From Gonatopus flavifemur (taxonomy: Eukaryota; Arthropoda; Insecta; Hymenoptera; Dryinidae), in the NCBI GenBank assembly GCA_018340375.1, contig JAFFJZ010000010.1:10974001-11038000 (forward strand): 64,000 nt of DNA, read 5' to 3'. Below are positions 25,061 through 35,870 of this stretch, piece after piece. The notes under the pieces are model-generated. The model saw only the letters and a program-made list of their open reading frames with translations, searched no databases and had not been told where the DNA came from. A program made the position numbers and the translations under genes. Position 1 is the first letter of the stretch, and the number at the start of each line of letters is the position of its first letter.

Positions 25061-25859
25061 CTATTCTTCCACTTTTTTTCCTTGAAGATTCGCATGAAAT
25101 CTCTCTTTACAATTTTTACAATAATACAAATCACAATCGCAGCAGTATATGTATGTGCGAATAATACATTCCTTTGTGGAACATTTTTTTTTACTTGTTT
25201 CGCGACGAAAGTTATGTTTTTTATCATACCTCTTCTGTCCAATGTCCAAATAATGTCCAAATAATTTGTTTGGTTATCATCATATGACCTAGATACTTTT
25301 TTGTATGAACACTCGGATAGAATTTCATCTATTTCATTGTAATTGCCATCGTAATCGATATCGGATTCTTCATCTGAGTCTCCAGAATCATTTGAATTTG
25401 GTAGGACCCTAATGGGCGAATGGACAAGCTTGGGACATCCAAACTTTGTCTGAAAAGAGTCTATGATGTCCAAATATGTCTGAATATTGTCCAAAACATG
25501 TCCACGATGTCTGTTTATGTCCATTCATTCAAAATTCTAGACAAAGTCGAATTCAATGTCTATCGTTTGTCCAAAACGCGTCTGAACCTTCTCATCTGTA
25601 TGTCCGAAAAGTGTCCATGATTTGTCTAGCGTGTCCTGGCATGTCTGAAACGCATCCAAAACTGTCTCGCAATGTCCAATTGTTGTCCAGGTGTTGTCCA
25701 ACCGATGTCCACCTGCTTAAACTTTCGGACATTTATCCAATGTCCACCATTTGTCTCAGTAGCCCATCAGGAGAGTAATATTTGATCATAATCATCATCC
25801 GATGTGTCAACCTCATAATCTGCACAATTTGTTGACTTTCTTTTGCGTTTTGGTGCCAT
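25061..25859 (-). pseudogene. Internally deleted piggyBac-like transposase remnant
   Basis: Reading on the minus strand, an ATG at 25859 starts MAPKRKRKS, followed by an acidic stretch (EVDTSDDDYDQILL). After the nested element this continues as NSNDSGDSDEESDIDYDG. At the other end, a segment ending at the TAG at 25061 reads KKCSTKECIIRTYIYCCDCD and then YYCKNCKERFH. This resembles the C-terminal cysteine-rich zinc domain of piggyBac transposases. The catalytic DDD domain is missing, and the N- and C-terminal parts are in different frames, joined near a duplicated TTATTTGGACA. It is therefore a non-autonomous, dead derivative. Family assignment rests on the Cys/His pattern, the acidic N terminus and the TTAA site. 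Confidence 0.6.
25405..25773. mobile_element. Compact TGTCC-word element inside the piggyBac-like ORF
   Basis: The ends GACCCTAATGGGC and GCCCATCAGGAG are inverted repeats, and AG flanks both sides (25403-25404 and 25774-25775). About 370 bp of interior carry more than 15 copies of TGTCC or its variants (ATGTCC, GTGTCC, TTGTCC). Removing it joins the acidic N-terminal codons of the remnant transposase in a consistent frame. Its sequence parallels the outer element at 22390-29385. Confidence 0.75.
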
Positions 25860-26274
25860 ATTTCAAGTGATAATAAGTGCGAGAAGGAAAAAAAGCGGAC
25901 CGAAAATCAATTACCCTCGGTAGGTGAGAAAAAATATTCGAATATCAGAGAAAAACAATCAATATAGTTGTATAGGATACACAATAGTATGTCTGAATTT
26001 CGAGTTCAATGATTGAGAAAATATTAGTATTCTAAAGTGTAATTAGACTGGTGACACGTGATGAAAATATTAGAAGTGAATATCAGTTATTATTAAGGTC
26101 ATTGAATTTGACATTATCATCAAGTGAATCGGAGAAAATAAAGACGAAGTTTATCGCATGAAGAACTGAGTTATTGGGGAACATACAAGAATATAAACTT
26201 GTTACGTAGTTTGACTTGTGAAACGCGCACATGGAATAATTAACGGTCGGAAACAACCAATTTTCTTGCGGAGA

Positions 26275-26780
26275 CTTCACGTATAAACATTATTGCATGA
26301 TTTTGAGTGATGTCATGAATTTCGGTATGCCATATTGAATCCGCCATGTGGAATTTTGAACATCTGATGCTGGATTCGTTGTCAGTGACCTCAAAAACCC
26401 CATTATACCGATTTTCATCCATCTTAGAGAGTTTTGTCGAATTTTCGTCCACCATCTTGGGTCTGCCATCTTGAATTCTGGAAATCTAATGCTGAATTCG
26501 TAATCAGCGACCTCAAAAACCTCGGTGGATCGATTTCAATCCATCTCCGAGGCTTTTTTCGACTTTTCATCCACCATCTTAAGTCCGCCATCTTGAATTT
26601 TGAAAATCTGATAATGGATTCGTAATCAGGAACCTCAAAAACCTAAGCATACCGATTTTCATCCATTTTCGAGGCTTTTTCTGACTTTTCGTCCGCCATC
26701 TTGGACCCGTCATTTTGAATTTTGAAAATCTGATGTTTGATTCGTAGTCAGCGACCTCAAAAACCTCCGGGTACTTCTCT
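26275..26780. repeat. Tandem array, about 4 units of 122 bp (right arm, inverted)
   Basis: This is the inverted counterpart of 23920-24780, with anchors near 26385, 26508, 26630 and 26754. It has fewer units than the left arm, so the two arrays have changed length independently. Confidence 0.85.
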
Positions 26781-29386
26781 TGAAGAATACTGAACGAATA
26801 AAATTATATGTTTTGTCAATTTTCTCTAGATTCTCAGAATTGCGAGTTATTTTGGTGAATATATGGTAAATTGAGAGAGGTTAGGTCTCCTTCAAGTCTG
26901 GGAAAAAATTCTATTGTAAAGTTGAGATATTTTGTGCACCCTTGGTTGATGTTTTGGATAATCTTGAGTGCATTTTCAGCCCGTGAAAAAATCACAAAGT
27001 CAAATATCCTCCAATTTTTTGTCGACTTTTTATTTTAAATCGGCCATATCGGTATTCCAGCGCCATCTGAAGGTAATTTTGACCTCAGCAACCGGAAGAG
27101 CAACCTCGAAAATAGTAGGTAAGGTATTTTTGCCATGAGTTTTTAATGATTTATATATCATTTGCGACGTTTAAAATTACAGTCGAAATCCTGCATTCCC
27201 CGAACTTAATGGGTCACATATTTAAATTTTTTCACTTGTTGAATTGTCTCTGCATCTATTTCGATTTTCGTTCTCCTTGACGTTTCCGCTGTTGTACGAA
27301 TCATGAATTTGGTTTTGTTCTTATTTATATAAATACAATAGTTTTCTAGTGATGTTGTTTTCATAGTGTTGAGAATATTTTCTAACTCAGCACCACTCGT
27401 AGCTAATATAGCTATGTCATCCGTAAATCTCAACATGCTTACATTTTCTCCCTGAATCTATGATTTCAATTGCACTTACTCCTCCACTTCGTTCATTGTT
27501 TCTTCTATATATAAATTGGAAATCAATTGTGATAATGAACATCCTTGTCTCACCCCTCTTCTAATTTGTGCTCCTCCTTTTTGACCCTCTATTTATATTA
27601 TTGCGGTTTGATTCTTATTTAATATCCATATTATTCTCCTGTCCTTGAAATTAATTCCAACCTTTTTCAAAATCGTAAACATCTTCTTCCAATCAACATT
27701 ATCCAATGCTTTTTGTATATCTACAAAACCTATATACACAGACTTTTTCAACTCTAGACTTTTCTCTACTACTGTTCTGAGTGCTAATATTGCTTCCCGC
27801 GTTCCCCTATTTTTCCTAAAACCGAACTGATCTTCTGCTGATCTACTCTCTATTTTATTCTCTATTCTCCTGTATATGATTTTTGTCAGTATTTCCGAGG
27901 CATGTGAAGTTACTAATCGTTCTGTAGTTCTCGCATTTGTCTGCTCCTTGTTTTTTTGGAATGGTGACAATTTTATTCTTCTGGAAATCTTTCGGTACCT
28001 CTCCTCTTTCGTACATGTCTCCGACCAATTCAAACAGTGCGTCACGAGTTCTCTGGCTGGAGGCTTTGATAAGGTCCGCACTTATGCCATCTATTCCTGG
28101 CGCTTCATTATTTTTCAATCCTTTCAAAGCCCTGTCGAATTCTGATCTCAAAATCGAATCTCCCAATTCTCCTCCATCGACATCTTCCTCCCTCTCTAAG
28201 AATCCTACACTATCGCTTCCCTTATACAGACCTTCTAAATGAATAATCCATTGTTCTATCCTTTCCTCCGTTCTTACCAATTGTCTCCTCAGAGAATTTT
28301 TAATCTCACTTCTTCTAGATTTCATTGGTCTAAAAAATCCTTCACCAATCCTATATGCCTCATCTATTTTCCCTAAATGTGATTTTACTTCTATATCCTG
28401 ACATTTCTCTTCTAACCATTATTCTTTTGTTTCCCTTGATTCTCTTATTATTTTATTCCTCAATGACTTGTATGTCTGCTGGTCTTGTTCGCTACTCTTA
28501 TTCTTGTATCCCCTCCTTCCTTTAATCGAATCGAGAATTTCTTCTGTTATCCATGGTTTCTTAGGTTCTACTCCATCGTTCTTCAAAATTTCATCTGCAC
28601 ATCGTTCTACGTTCCCCTTTATATTCATCTATCTACTCTCTATTTCCAAGACTTCCTCTTGTCGATCCTCTAATTTTTCATTCAACATCACTTCGAATGC
28701 TTCCTGTGTTTTTTTCTGTTTGAGATTCTTCAAATTCCATCTTTTTTGCATTTTCCTTCTTTCCTTCAGAGCTTTGAATTCCAGAGAAAATTTCATCATC
28801 AACATATTGTGATCACTATCCATATCTGCGTCTGGATAAGCTTCACAGTTTCTCACTTGATTTCTAAATCTTTGTTTTACTAATATGTAATCAATTTGTT
28901 ATCTTGCGTAAAACGAAGCGTAACAAATTTTAAATTCCAGATTATCTGAATTAGAAATGAATTCCCCTTGAGTCAACCAGATTGGTTTGAAATTCAGTTG
29001 AATAGATCCTCAAGTGAATTAAAAAGTTCAAATTGGAATATAACTCTATGGAAACAAGTTTGAAGTTAATCTAACATTTCAGCTGGACCTATACTGTTTG
29101 ATGTATGAATCGGTTGATAATTCAAACCCACGGAACTGTGCGTTGATATGAACTATCGAACCAAATTACAGGACCATCTAACTATAGAGACAATTTTTAT
29201 CTCTGATCAACTGTCCCAACTGAATCCAGTTGAAGTCCAAAGCTCGTTACAGTTCATTTCGCAGCGCGCAATAACACCACTCATAACGTTCAATTATCGT
29301 CCAATTGTGGTCCAACCGATGTCCACTCCTTCCCAATTACAGTCATTTATAAATTGCAGCCAATTGGTTGAGCAGTCGATCAGGGA

Positions 29387-30630
29387 CAGGAAAATTAATT
29401 CTTCAAAACTCCAAATCAAAGCTGTTGGCCACATCACACGGAGAAACTTAAGCTTGCCCTGCAAAATGTGTGAATTCTTGGAACGGATTCGTTCTCTCAA
29501 TACTAAAAGGATTTTATTTGAACAAATTGACAATATTTATCATTGTTTCTTTTTATTCACCGGCATGTGAACATTGAAGATTCAAACAAAACATTCTTCC
29601 GAATAACGTACATGTTAAATGTACAAATCTCACAAATGCTGTACTTCAGGTGTTCGTTCAAAACTCATCGAAATTCACAAACCATAGGCAAACGAGTCGC
29701 AGAGCACACAATTCCTAACCAAAATACACCATCTAAAATTCAAAATGGAACGTAAATTTCCCTAGGCGAGATATTTGGTTGATTCGCAAAACAGCGGTCC
29801 TCCGAGTTCTTTGAAAGAAGAAGTAACGGACAAAGAAAAAGCTAAGGAAAGGTGCAGAAGGAGCGTTTGTATTTATATAAGTGATTTTTTATTCATGCAA
29901 GCAAGTTTTTTCGTTCGAAACCTTGAGGGAGTACTTTACGAGCGCTAGTTCATCGGCAAAAGACGCTGGACTTCTTTACCCCTCCTTCTCTCTTTTTCAT
30001 CGTGTGTCTTAAAGACACGAGTGCGCGCTCGCGACACGCACGTGTACGCGTAAGTGTGAGCGCGTGTTTCGAAGAGCTTGGGCACCTGTGTTTTTCATTA
30101 TACACCTGCTTCCTCGGCGCGAGTGTGTCTTTCTGGTATAGTTTCGGCGTTTCTTCTCGCCGCGATGGAATAGCGCTTGTTTTTCTTCGGACGCGTGCTT
30201 GCTATGAGCTGAATGGACCACTTTAAGAAGAGGCTCGTTTAGATTCAACCAAGTTAGAATATCTTGAACTCGATACCGAGATTGATTTATTCCGCTTTCG
30301 TTCATACCGGCATAGCTCTGAAATAATTTCTTTGGAAAGTCCACTATCGAAAGGTCGGAGAACGCTAAAAGGTTTTGGAATTCTTTATGACTTGTTAGTG
30401 GATTCTAACGATGTTTGAACGAAGGTATCATGCGAAAATGTAGAACGAATGGATCGAGAGTGATGAATGATGGATTCATAATGCAGTATAGGTAGTTTAT
30501 TTTTTAAGACTGAGGGACAGATAGTACAATTATTTGTCTATTTAATCTTTGTGAGTCTGTAGGGTTTGTTTCAATTTTTGAAATGAATACAGGTCAAACG
30601 ACAACCAAGTCACCTTATAAACCCTTCGAA
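29387..30630. other. Intergenic DNA with a GC-rich island at 29.93-30.24 kb
   Basis: The island includes CGCGACACGCACGTGTACGCG (cut here to its core, with a CACGTG E-box). It also carries CTTCTCGCCGCGATGG. No coding exon is recognised. It may be regulatory or a 5' untranslated exon. Confidence 0.35.
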
Positions 30631-30725
30631 CACGGAGAAAAATGCAAGCCAAGAACACAGTAGTCTTTGATAGAAAATCTCAGCATATTTCTTAAAATCT
30701 GAGAGTTTTTCTTACGATTTTTTAA

Positions 30726-30974
30726 CCGACCGACTTGGAATTTTAGCTATAGCTTCCTCATTACATTTTATAGAAAAGTACGTAGAATTGTTTCGTCAAG
30801 TTGAAATTTAACAATTTTATGATCGAAAAGCCACCGATTTTGTCGATTAAAAAAATACACTTTTGCTCTTTATATTGACGCCATTTTTTCACAAATAGAT
30901 GTCTTTCGAAAATCCTACGCACTTTTCTAGAAAATGTAATGAGGAAGCTACAGCTAAAATTACGAGTCAGTCGG
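30726..30974. mobile_element. TTAA-type palindromic MITE nested in 30631-31766
   Basis: The ends CCGACCGACTTGGAATTTTA and TAAAATTACGAGTCAGTCGG are inverted repeats that extend about 75 bp (through GCTTCCTCATTACATTTTAT). TTAA precedes the left end and TTCA follows the right end. A transcript would fold into a long hairpin. Confidence 0.65.
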
Positions 30975-31460
30975 TTCAAAACTGAAAGAGCTAGGAATAT
31001 ACCTGTATTAAAAGCAGCGATTCTTCTCTAGTTCCTACGCCACCATTTTGTTCTCAAATAATTGACTAAGAATGTTTTTCTGTATCTCAAGAGTTACATA
31101 AACAGGCGTGACAAATCGAATTTCAAAATATCGCTTCGTCTTTGGTAAATAAATTGTCAAAAATCATTTTTGGTTTTGCCCTCATGAAAATATATTCCCT
31201 CTTAAATTTGTAGTGAAGATATAACGGTTCACATTTTAAAAACAATGAGAAATTCTCAATACTTGACAAAGAATAGAAAAAAAAGTGAATAACAAAATTT
31301 TGAAATCTTATTATTGACTTTGTAGAATATCATGCGCGATTTTTGAATAGTTCAAATTGATAATTTTCCATCGTCTTTCAAATGAAATTCAACAAAAATG
31401 TGAATCGTTTTATCTTCATTAAAAATTTGAGAAAAACTCTCAGACTTTAAGAAATATGCT

Positions 31461-31713
31461 GTACGGAGAGAAGAGAATAGTAATATTTACCATGCTAACA
31501 TAGTATTCGATCTTATTTCATTGTGGAATCATGAATCTTACCATGTTAGAATAGAATTCTTTACCATTTTCCTGGTAATAATTACTATACTACATAGTGG
31601 TACTACAAATGGTAAAGGATTCTATTCTAACACAGTAACATTCACTATTTCACATAAAATAAGACCGAACATTATGTTAGCATGGTAAATATTATCATTC
31701 TATTCTCTCTGTG
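31461..31713. mobile_element. CGGAGAGAA-end MITE, TTACCATG word, inserted in a TIR arm
   Basis: TACGGAGAGAAGAGAATAG faces CTATTCTCTCTGTG. The interior repeats TTACCATGCTAACATAG, TTACCATGTTAGAATAG and their complements. The intact left arm of the host element (CTCAGCATATTTC) shows what the target looked like before insertion, which proves the insertion. Confidence 0.7.
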
Positions 31714-31813
31714 TGAGATTTTTCTATCAAAGATTACTGTGTTATCAACTTGCATTTTTCTCCGTGCATGTGAACATTTTTGGGCTCTACCAATGCTGAT
31801 AATAGAATATTAA

Positions 31814-32476
31814 CTCGTGAAAAAATTGGCCATGCTTGCTCACGCCTGATCAGGGCTGATGACTAAAGCCTGATCAGGCGTGATCAGGCCTCAATCTTGT
31901 ACCCACGTGATGCGGACTAATCATGCCCAATTAAGCTCAATCACGCTCGATTATGTTCCATTATACATAAGACATTCATACATAATCAATAAGTTTTTTA
32001 TAAGGAATGAAACTATAATAATGTTATCGAACACTAATTTATTGTTAATCGCTTCTATTTATTGTGCTTATGCAGCTCCCATTTTCTAGTTTCCAATTTT
32101 CAGGCATGATCATGCGTGATCAGGCGTACGCGCTTGCGTTTGGGGCCGGTTTAGCATGATCAAGCTTGTGTATTTGTGGTAGAAAAATCAACACAGAGTC
32201 ATTTTGTATGAATATTCCTCAGTTGGTGAAATTTTGCATGATCACAAGCGAGAATGGTTTGTCAGGCATGATCGCTGGTGGTTAAGCTTGATCACGGGTT
32301 TCCACGTGAGTACAAAATTGGAGTCTTTGAAGTGATGATAAAGCTCAAAAATGGACGACCAGGTGTAATCAGGCTTACTCATGTCCAGTCAGTATTCAAC
32401 ACGGATAATTTTGCCGAAAAATGTCCATGATTAGGCCTGAATACGCATAATCAGACCTGAACGATTTTTTCACGGG
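31814..32476. mobile_element. CYCGTGAAAAAAT-end element, TGATCAGGC word
   Basis: CTCGTGAAAAAATTGG faces CGATTTTTTCACGGG, with AA on both sides. The 663-bp interior is filled with GCCTGATCAGGC, GCATGATCATGCGTGATC and similar words, many palindromic around TGATCA. A second inverted pair (TTGTACCCACGTGATG, 31898-31913, and CCACGTGAGTACAA) lies inside. Confidence 0.7.
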
Positions 32477-33238
32477 AACCCATGAGTTTTCATAGATCGG
32501 AATTTCTAAGGAACGGAACGAAGTCGGGAAATCTAATTGATTCCTCGATAGTAACTAACCTGAATTCCTCAAAAATCCTCTAGAATATCTGGTTCATGGG
32601 AGAGCACCCTTTAGCATCAAACGTCAATCGGTTAAGCGTTGAAACTATTCCCGTTGTAGAGTTGAATAAATCCAATTTTTCCACTGCTAACTTGGTGTCG
32701 ATTTCAAGGGCAAGTCACTACACTAAAGGGAGAAAGTTATTGAGAAAGAAAAATATTTCATCCAATGGTACCTATAAAATATTCCTTTGAATCAATTAAA
32801 TATTAGTTGAATGAAATATTTCAGTATTTATTCCGTTCTATAACTTTGGGTGACGTTTACTGACATATTTTTGCACCCTACAACCCAATAATTTCGCAAA
32901 ATCTGTATCAGGAAAACATCAAATAATATTCGAATGTAAGAAATGAAGTTGGATGATTTCTCGATAAAAACGTCAAATTCTCACTTCTCAATTCAACTTT
33001 TTCCCGCTCCTCTCGCTATTCAATGTCCAAAATGGTGCTTATTTCGCTCGCACTTTTCAAATTCGAAGACGCTCGCTCAACTCGACATTTAATATTTTTA
33101 AAGTTTATTTTTTTAATATTATATGATTTATGTTTATATTGTTATTTATATTTTTTTAATATTATATTATTCATATTTTCATTTCCTTTTTTCTATTTAT
33201 TTTTCAATTTTTATTTTTCAATATCTTTTTGATCAATA
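32477..33238. other. AT-rich DNA, nothing recognised
   Basis: No gene or element ends are visible. A T-rich low-complexity tract covers about 33090-33230. Confidence 0.4.
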
Positions 33239-33384
33239 CTCCAAGAGAACATGAAGGTTCAAGGAACGTTCAATTGAGGTTTATTCAACGTCCGGACATT
33301 TGGAGGTCCATTGCACATCCTATGAACGTGAATTGACTTACAATCGACGTAAATTTAACCTAGAACGTTTGTGTTCTCTTGGGG
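33239..33384. mobile_element. CYCCAAGAGAACA-end MITE, GAACGT word
   Basis: CTCCAAGAGAACATGAAGG faces GTTTGTGTTCTCTTGGGG, with TA on both sides (33237-33238 and 33385-33386). The 146-bp interior repeats GGAACGTTC, CAACGTCC, GAACGTG and CGACGT, the same word as in the element at 60544-60967, which has different ends. Confidence 0.75.
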
Positions 33385-34819
33385 TAATGGTGCTTGCTTC
33401 GTTCACCATTTAATATTCCAAACTATTCAGAATAATTCATTATCAATTGGCCTGTAACAGAAATAGTCTTTAAAATGTAATATTTTTGCAGAGAAGAACG
33501 AGTAATTTTTGAATTGGTCGCAAAACGGTAGATTTCATGGAATTAATTAACAGACCGTTGAAATTCAGTTTGAAATCGGTATTTCGGCAGACGGGGATGG
33601 AAATCGGAAGATCCCCTGATAGATAGGGAGGTTTTGTCACGCTGTTTCGGGGGCCTAACATGATTTCCAACCGGAAGCCTTGATACAAGTCAACCCCACG
33701 TTGCTAATAATCGATTCTGCCGATCAAAGACCGGGAACGAATTAAAATCGGCTCGTTTTTGCTCGGAATAGAAAGTCTGTGAACAATAAAATATGAAACT
33801 CAAAGGAATCAACCGATCATACGATTCACGAATAATCACTCTAATCACCAAATTAATATTTCAATTCATTTCTCGAATAAAAGAAAAACATCGCAAAAAC
33901 CTCTCTCTCCTTCATCAAATTCAAAACCAGCGAAACACGCTCGCTGGTCTGAGAGATTATGCAACACAAAGGTAGTCCGATACGAGATGTGTACCTCTGT
34001 AAGAACAGTTATTAAAAGAAGAAAAAAGGAAATAAAAGCATTCGCAAGGACGATAAATCGACCGCGCGAAACAATATTTTCGGAACACGTATACAAAATA
34101 TCAAATGATTGAGAACGGCAGGGTGTATTTTCAGTAGTGTATTACAAATATAGTGTTTTCGTAAATACACGGTGCATTTTTTATGACGCACCTGCCTCTT
34201 CGATGCGACCGCCTTCCGACTATATTTTTTTCTTCTTCCACCGTTGGAGAAAAGAGATCGTCTGATTGGGAGATAGAACGTGTGGCTGATCCAAGTTGAT
34301 TGGTTCCATAATCGACCCGAGATCTTTCAATGTTTTTTATATATTTCTCGACGTTGGAATTCATTGATGAAGGGTTGGAAGTAAAATGAAAATGCAGAAT
34401 AAGATATTCAAGATGTGAAGATCTGTAACTCAATCACATGCGTGGATAAACAATGTTGTTAAATTATTATATCGATGAAAAATGCGAGGGGGAAAATTCA
34501 AAAAACAAATGTAAATATGGACCGTATCCTCCGATATCTGTGATATCAATTACTTACAGTAGCTGTGATCATGAAGAAGCACGTTGTGTATACGAATCAT
34601 ATGTCTCATCCTGATGAGAAATTTCTTTCCTGTATCTGAATAGGACTTGGATCGCAATACTTGTCTAAACTAGGAATTGATGAAAAGTTGCAGAATCTTC
34701 AAGAATCGAAATCTATCCATGAGGTACAGAAAATTCTATTCACGTTTCATATAATTCGTTCGTATTTTCATTTTCCAAAAAATGTTGATGATCCGAATGA
34801 TGCATGCTTCGCTTACATA
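33385..34819. other. Unannotated DNA
   Basis: No supported gene. A short open stretch at 34643-34721 after a CTGAATAG acceptor-like site (LGSQYLSKLGIDEKLQNLQE) has no recognised family. A modestly GC-rich segment lies at about 34170-34330. Confidence 0.3.
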
Positions 34820-35010
34820 CCCTGGTTGAAAAAGTCTATTGAATCTTATTTACTGATGAGATTTGATACAAACTTGTCAACGGGAAATGATCATTCATAT
34901 CTATTGGAACCCATAAAAAACCGGTTGTTTAATGGGTTCAATGAGTCTGAATGGTCCGTTGCGAAGTTTGTATTACTTAATGAGATTCAATCGGTGTTTT
35001 TTTATCAGGG
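34820..35010. mobile_element. CCCTGGTTGAAAAA-end MITE
   Basis: CCCTGGTTGAAAAAGTCTAT faces ACCGATTGAATC-side sequence ending TTTTTTTATCAGGG, with TA on both sides (34818-34819 and 35011-35012). The 191-bp interior carries GATTCAAT, TTGGAACCCAT and GGGTTCAATGAG words. It creates much of a spurious 136-codon open frame at 34661-35071. Confidence 0.7.
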
Positions 35011-35071
35011 TATGATGATCTGTCGCTTCTCATGTTTGTTAATTTCTATAATTTCCTACGAACCCGGATAG

Positions 35072-35577
35072 CATCAGTAGGTTTTCTGAACGTTCATAAA
35101 ACGTACCGTAAAATGGGGCTACTTTGCACATGTTTTGGCAGTTTTATGTTTGTTACTTTTTCTCAACATCAAGAATTGGTAAGGTTTTTTCTCCAACAGA
35201 ACGATGTGTCTTTCAGCTATTGAGTTCTTATCAATATGAAGCCCCCCTACCTCCCCACAATTTTGTATATATATTTTTTTAGTGTCAAAGTTACCCCGAG
35301 TGTGAGGCTTCTTTGACAAGGCATTGAAATTCATATTCTGTCAAAGATCTAGAACGTAATAGGACATTATGCTACGAGGGAGGGAAATGAGTGATTTTCA
35401 CCGAGGGTGATGAAAAACACACGAGGTGAAAATGATTTGCCTCCCGAGGGACATACGATACTTTTTTCCGATAATGATAGTTGATAGTTGACAAATGATA
35501 GTTGTTGCGACAAAAATCTGTAGTTAGAATCATTAATGCTTTTACAAGACAAAAACAGTTTTTGTTCGATGTCGTAT
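35072..35577. repeat. Left end of a CCCGGATAGCATC-family element
   Basis: CCCGGATAGCATCAGTAGG followed by TGAACGTTCATAAAACGTAC (about 35072-35107) matches the left end of 60544-60967. No right end is found. The rest of the interval is unrecognised. Confidence 0.45.
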
Positions 35578-35870
35578 CCCTGTTGAAAAAACCCAGCATG
35601 ATCCAACATGGAACCAAGTTGGTCCCAGCTGGCTCAACTTGGTTCCAGATGGACCAACTTGGTTCCATCATACTGACCATGATGGGTAGCCCAACAACCA
35701 ATATGGGACCAACTTGGTTTGATTGGACCAACTTGGTTCCAGTTGAACCAAGTTGGTTGCATCATACAGACCATGATGGTTGGCCCAGCAACCAATAAGA
35801 AACCAACTTGGTTCCAATTGGACCAATTTGGTTCCGGCCGATGCCAGTTACAGACCATGAGGGCAGTAAT
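35578..35870. mobile_element. CCCTGTTGAAAA-family element, ACCAACTTGGTTCC word
   Basis: The left end CCCTGTTGAAAAAACCCAG is clear. The following 270 bp are about ten copies of GGACCAACTTGGTTCCA or its close variants, interleaved with a CATACTGACCATGATGG word. The right terminus cannot be fixed. Open frames on both strands are artefacts of this repeat. Confidence 0.6.

Larger units (their letters stand above)
23477..27213. mobile_element. piggyBac-like foldback element with long inverted arms
   Basis: The element is bounded by CCCATTAAGTCCGGGAAATG and its inverted partner CATTCCCCGAACTTAATGGG. TTAA (23473-23476) lies on the left; on the right the expected TTAA reads TCAC, probably decayed. 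It sits exactly within the reverse-transcriptase frame of RTE-like copy 2. The arms (about 23477-24780 and 26275-27213) are near-perfect inverted repeats, apart from seven against four copies of a 122-bp tandem unit. The unique middle carries a remnant transposase ORF (25061-25859) and a nested TGTCC element. Confidence 0.8.
23216..28900 (-). pseudogene. Degenerate endonuclease/reverse transcriptase ORF of RTE-like copy 2
   Basis: Recognisable pieces, from N to C terminus, include 28629-28856 (end of the endonuclease, with SDHN), 28419-28628, and 27855-28325 (NNEAPGIDGISADLI). They continue with 27593-28081 (FGFRKNRGTREAILALR, FVDIQKALDNVDW), 27206-27436 (RFTDDIAILA) and 23216-23422 (SYVWSTALYGCETWT). 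Several frameshifts and stop codons separate the pieces. The RT active-site motif reads FTDD rather than FADD. The coding sequence is physically split by the piggyBac-like insertion between the KFKY and the SIITENG-type segments. It cannot encode a functional protein. Confidence 0.85.
22889..28906 (-). mobile_element. 5'-truncated RTE-like non-LTR retrotransposon, copy 2
   Basis: This copy lies on the minus strand, with its 3' ATG/CAT repeat tail at 22889-22903 and its truncated 5' end at 28906. It is flanked by an 11-bp target duplication with one mismatch (CGCAAAACGAA at 22878-22888, CGTAAAACGAA at 28907-28917). It corresponds to about the last 2.27 kb of the full-length copy at 45343-48698. 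The 3.7-kb piggyBac-like element at 23477-27213 is inserted in it. Confidence 0.85.
22390..29385. mobile_element. Outer TGTCC-word element interrupted by nested insertions
   Basis: The left piece (about 22390-22877) begins CCCTAGGATATTC and includes TTTTGTCTGAAAAACGTC and CTATGATGTCC. The right piece (about 29290-29385) includes GTCCAACCGATGTCCAC and ends near CAGTCGATCAGGG. Both pieces match, in order and orientation, the compact copy at 25405-25773. The RTE-like copy at 22889-28906 and the small element at 22529-22749 split it. The segment 28918-29290 lacks a counterpart in the compact copy and may be a further insertion. Confidence 0.65.
30631..31766. mobile_element. CACGGAGAAAAA-end element with nested insertions
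   Basis: The left arm begins CACGGAGAAAAATGCAAG and continues through AACACAGTAGTCTTTGATAG. The right arm is its reverse complement and ends CTTGCATTTTTCTCCGTG. The arms are about 100 bp and highly similar. The interior contains a TTAA-type palindrome (30726-30974), a second inverted pair (about 31196-31432), and a smaller CACGGAG-like element (31461-31713) inserted in the right arm. Confidence 0.75.

Noticed and set aside
25033..25524. Stand-alone host gene of 163 codons
   Set aside because: It spans the junction of the nested TGTCC element and the transposase remnant, and its C-terminal half is the out-of-frame reading of the cysteine-rich domain.
34661..35071. 136-codon open frame that looked like an M1 aminopeptidase (contains IPWL)
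   Set aside because: Bases 34820-35010 are a MITE with clear inverted ends and a TA duplication, so the frame is a chance fusion.
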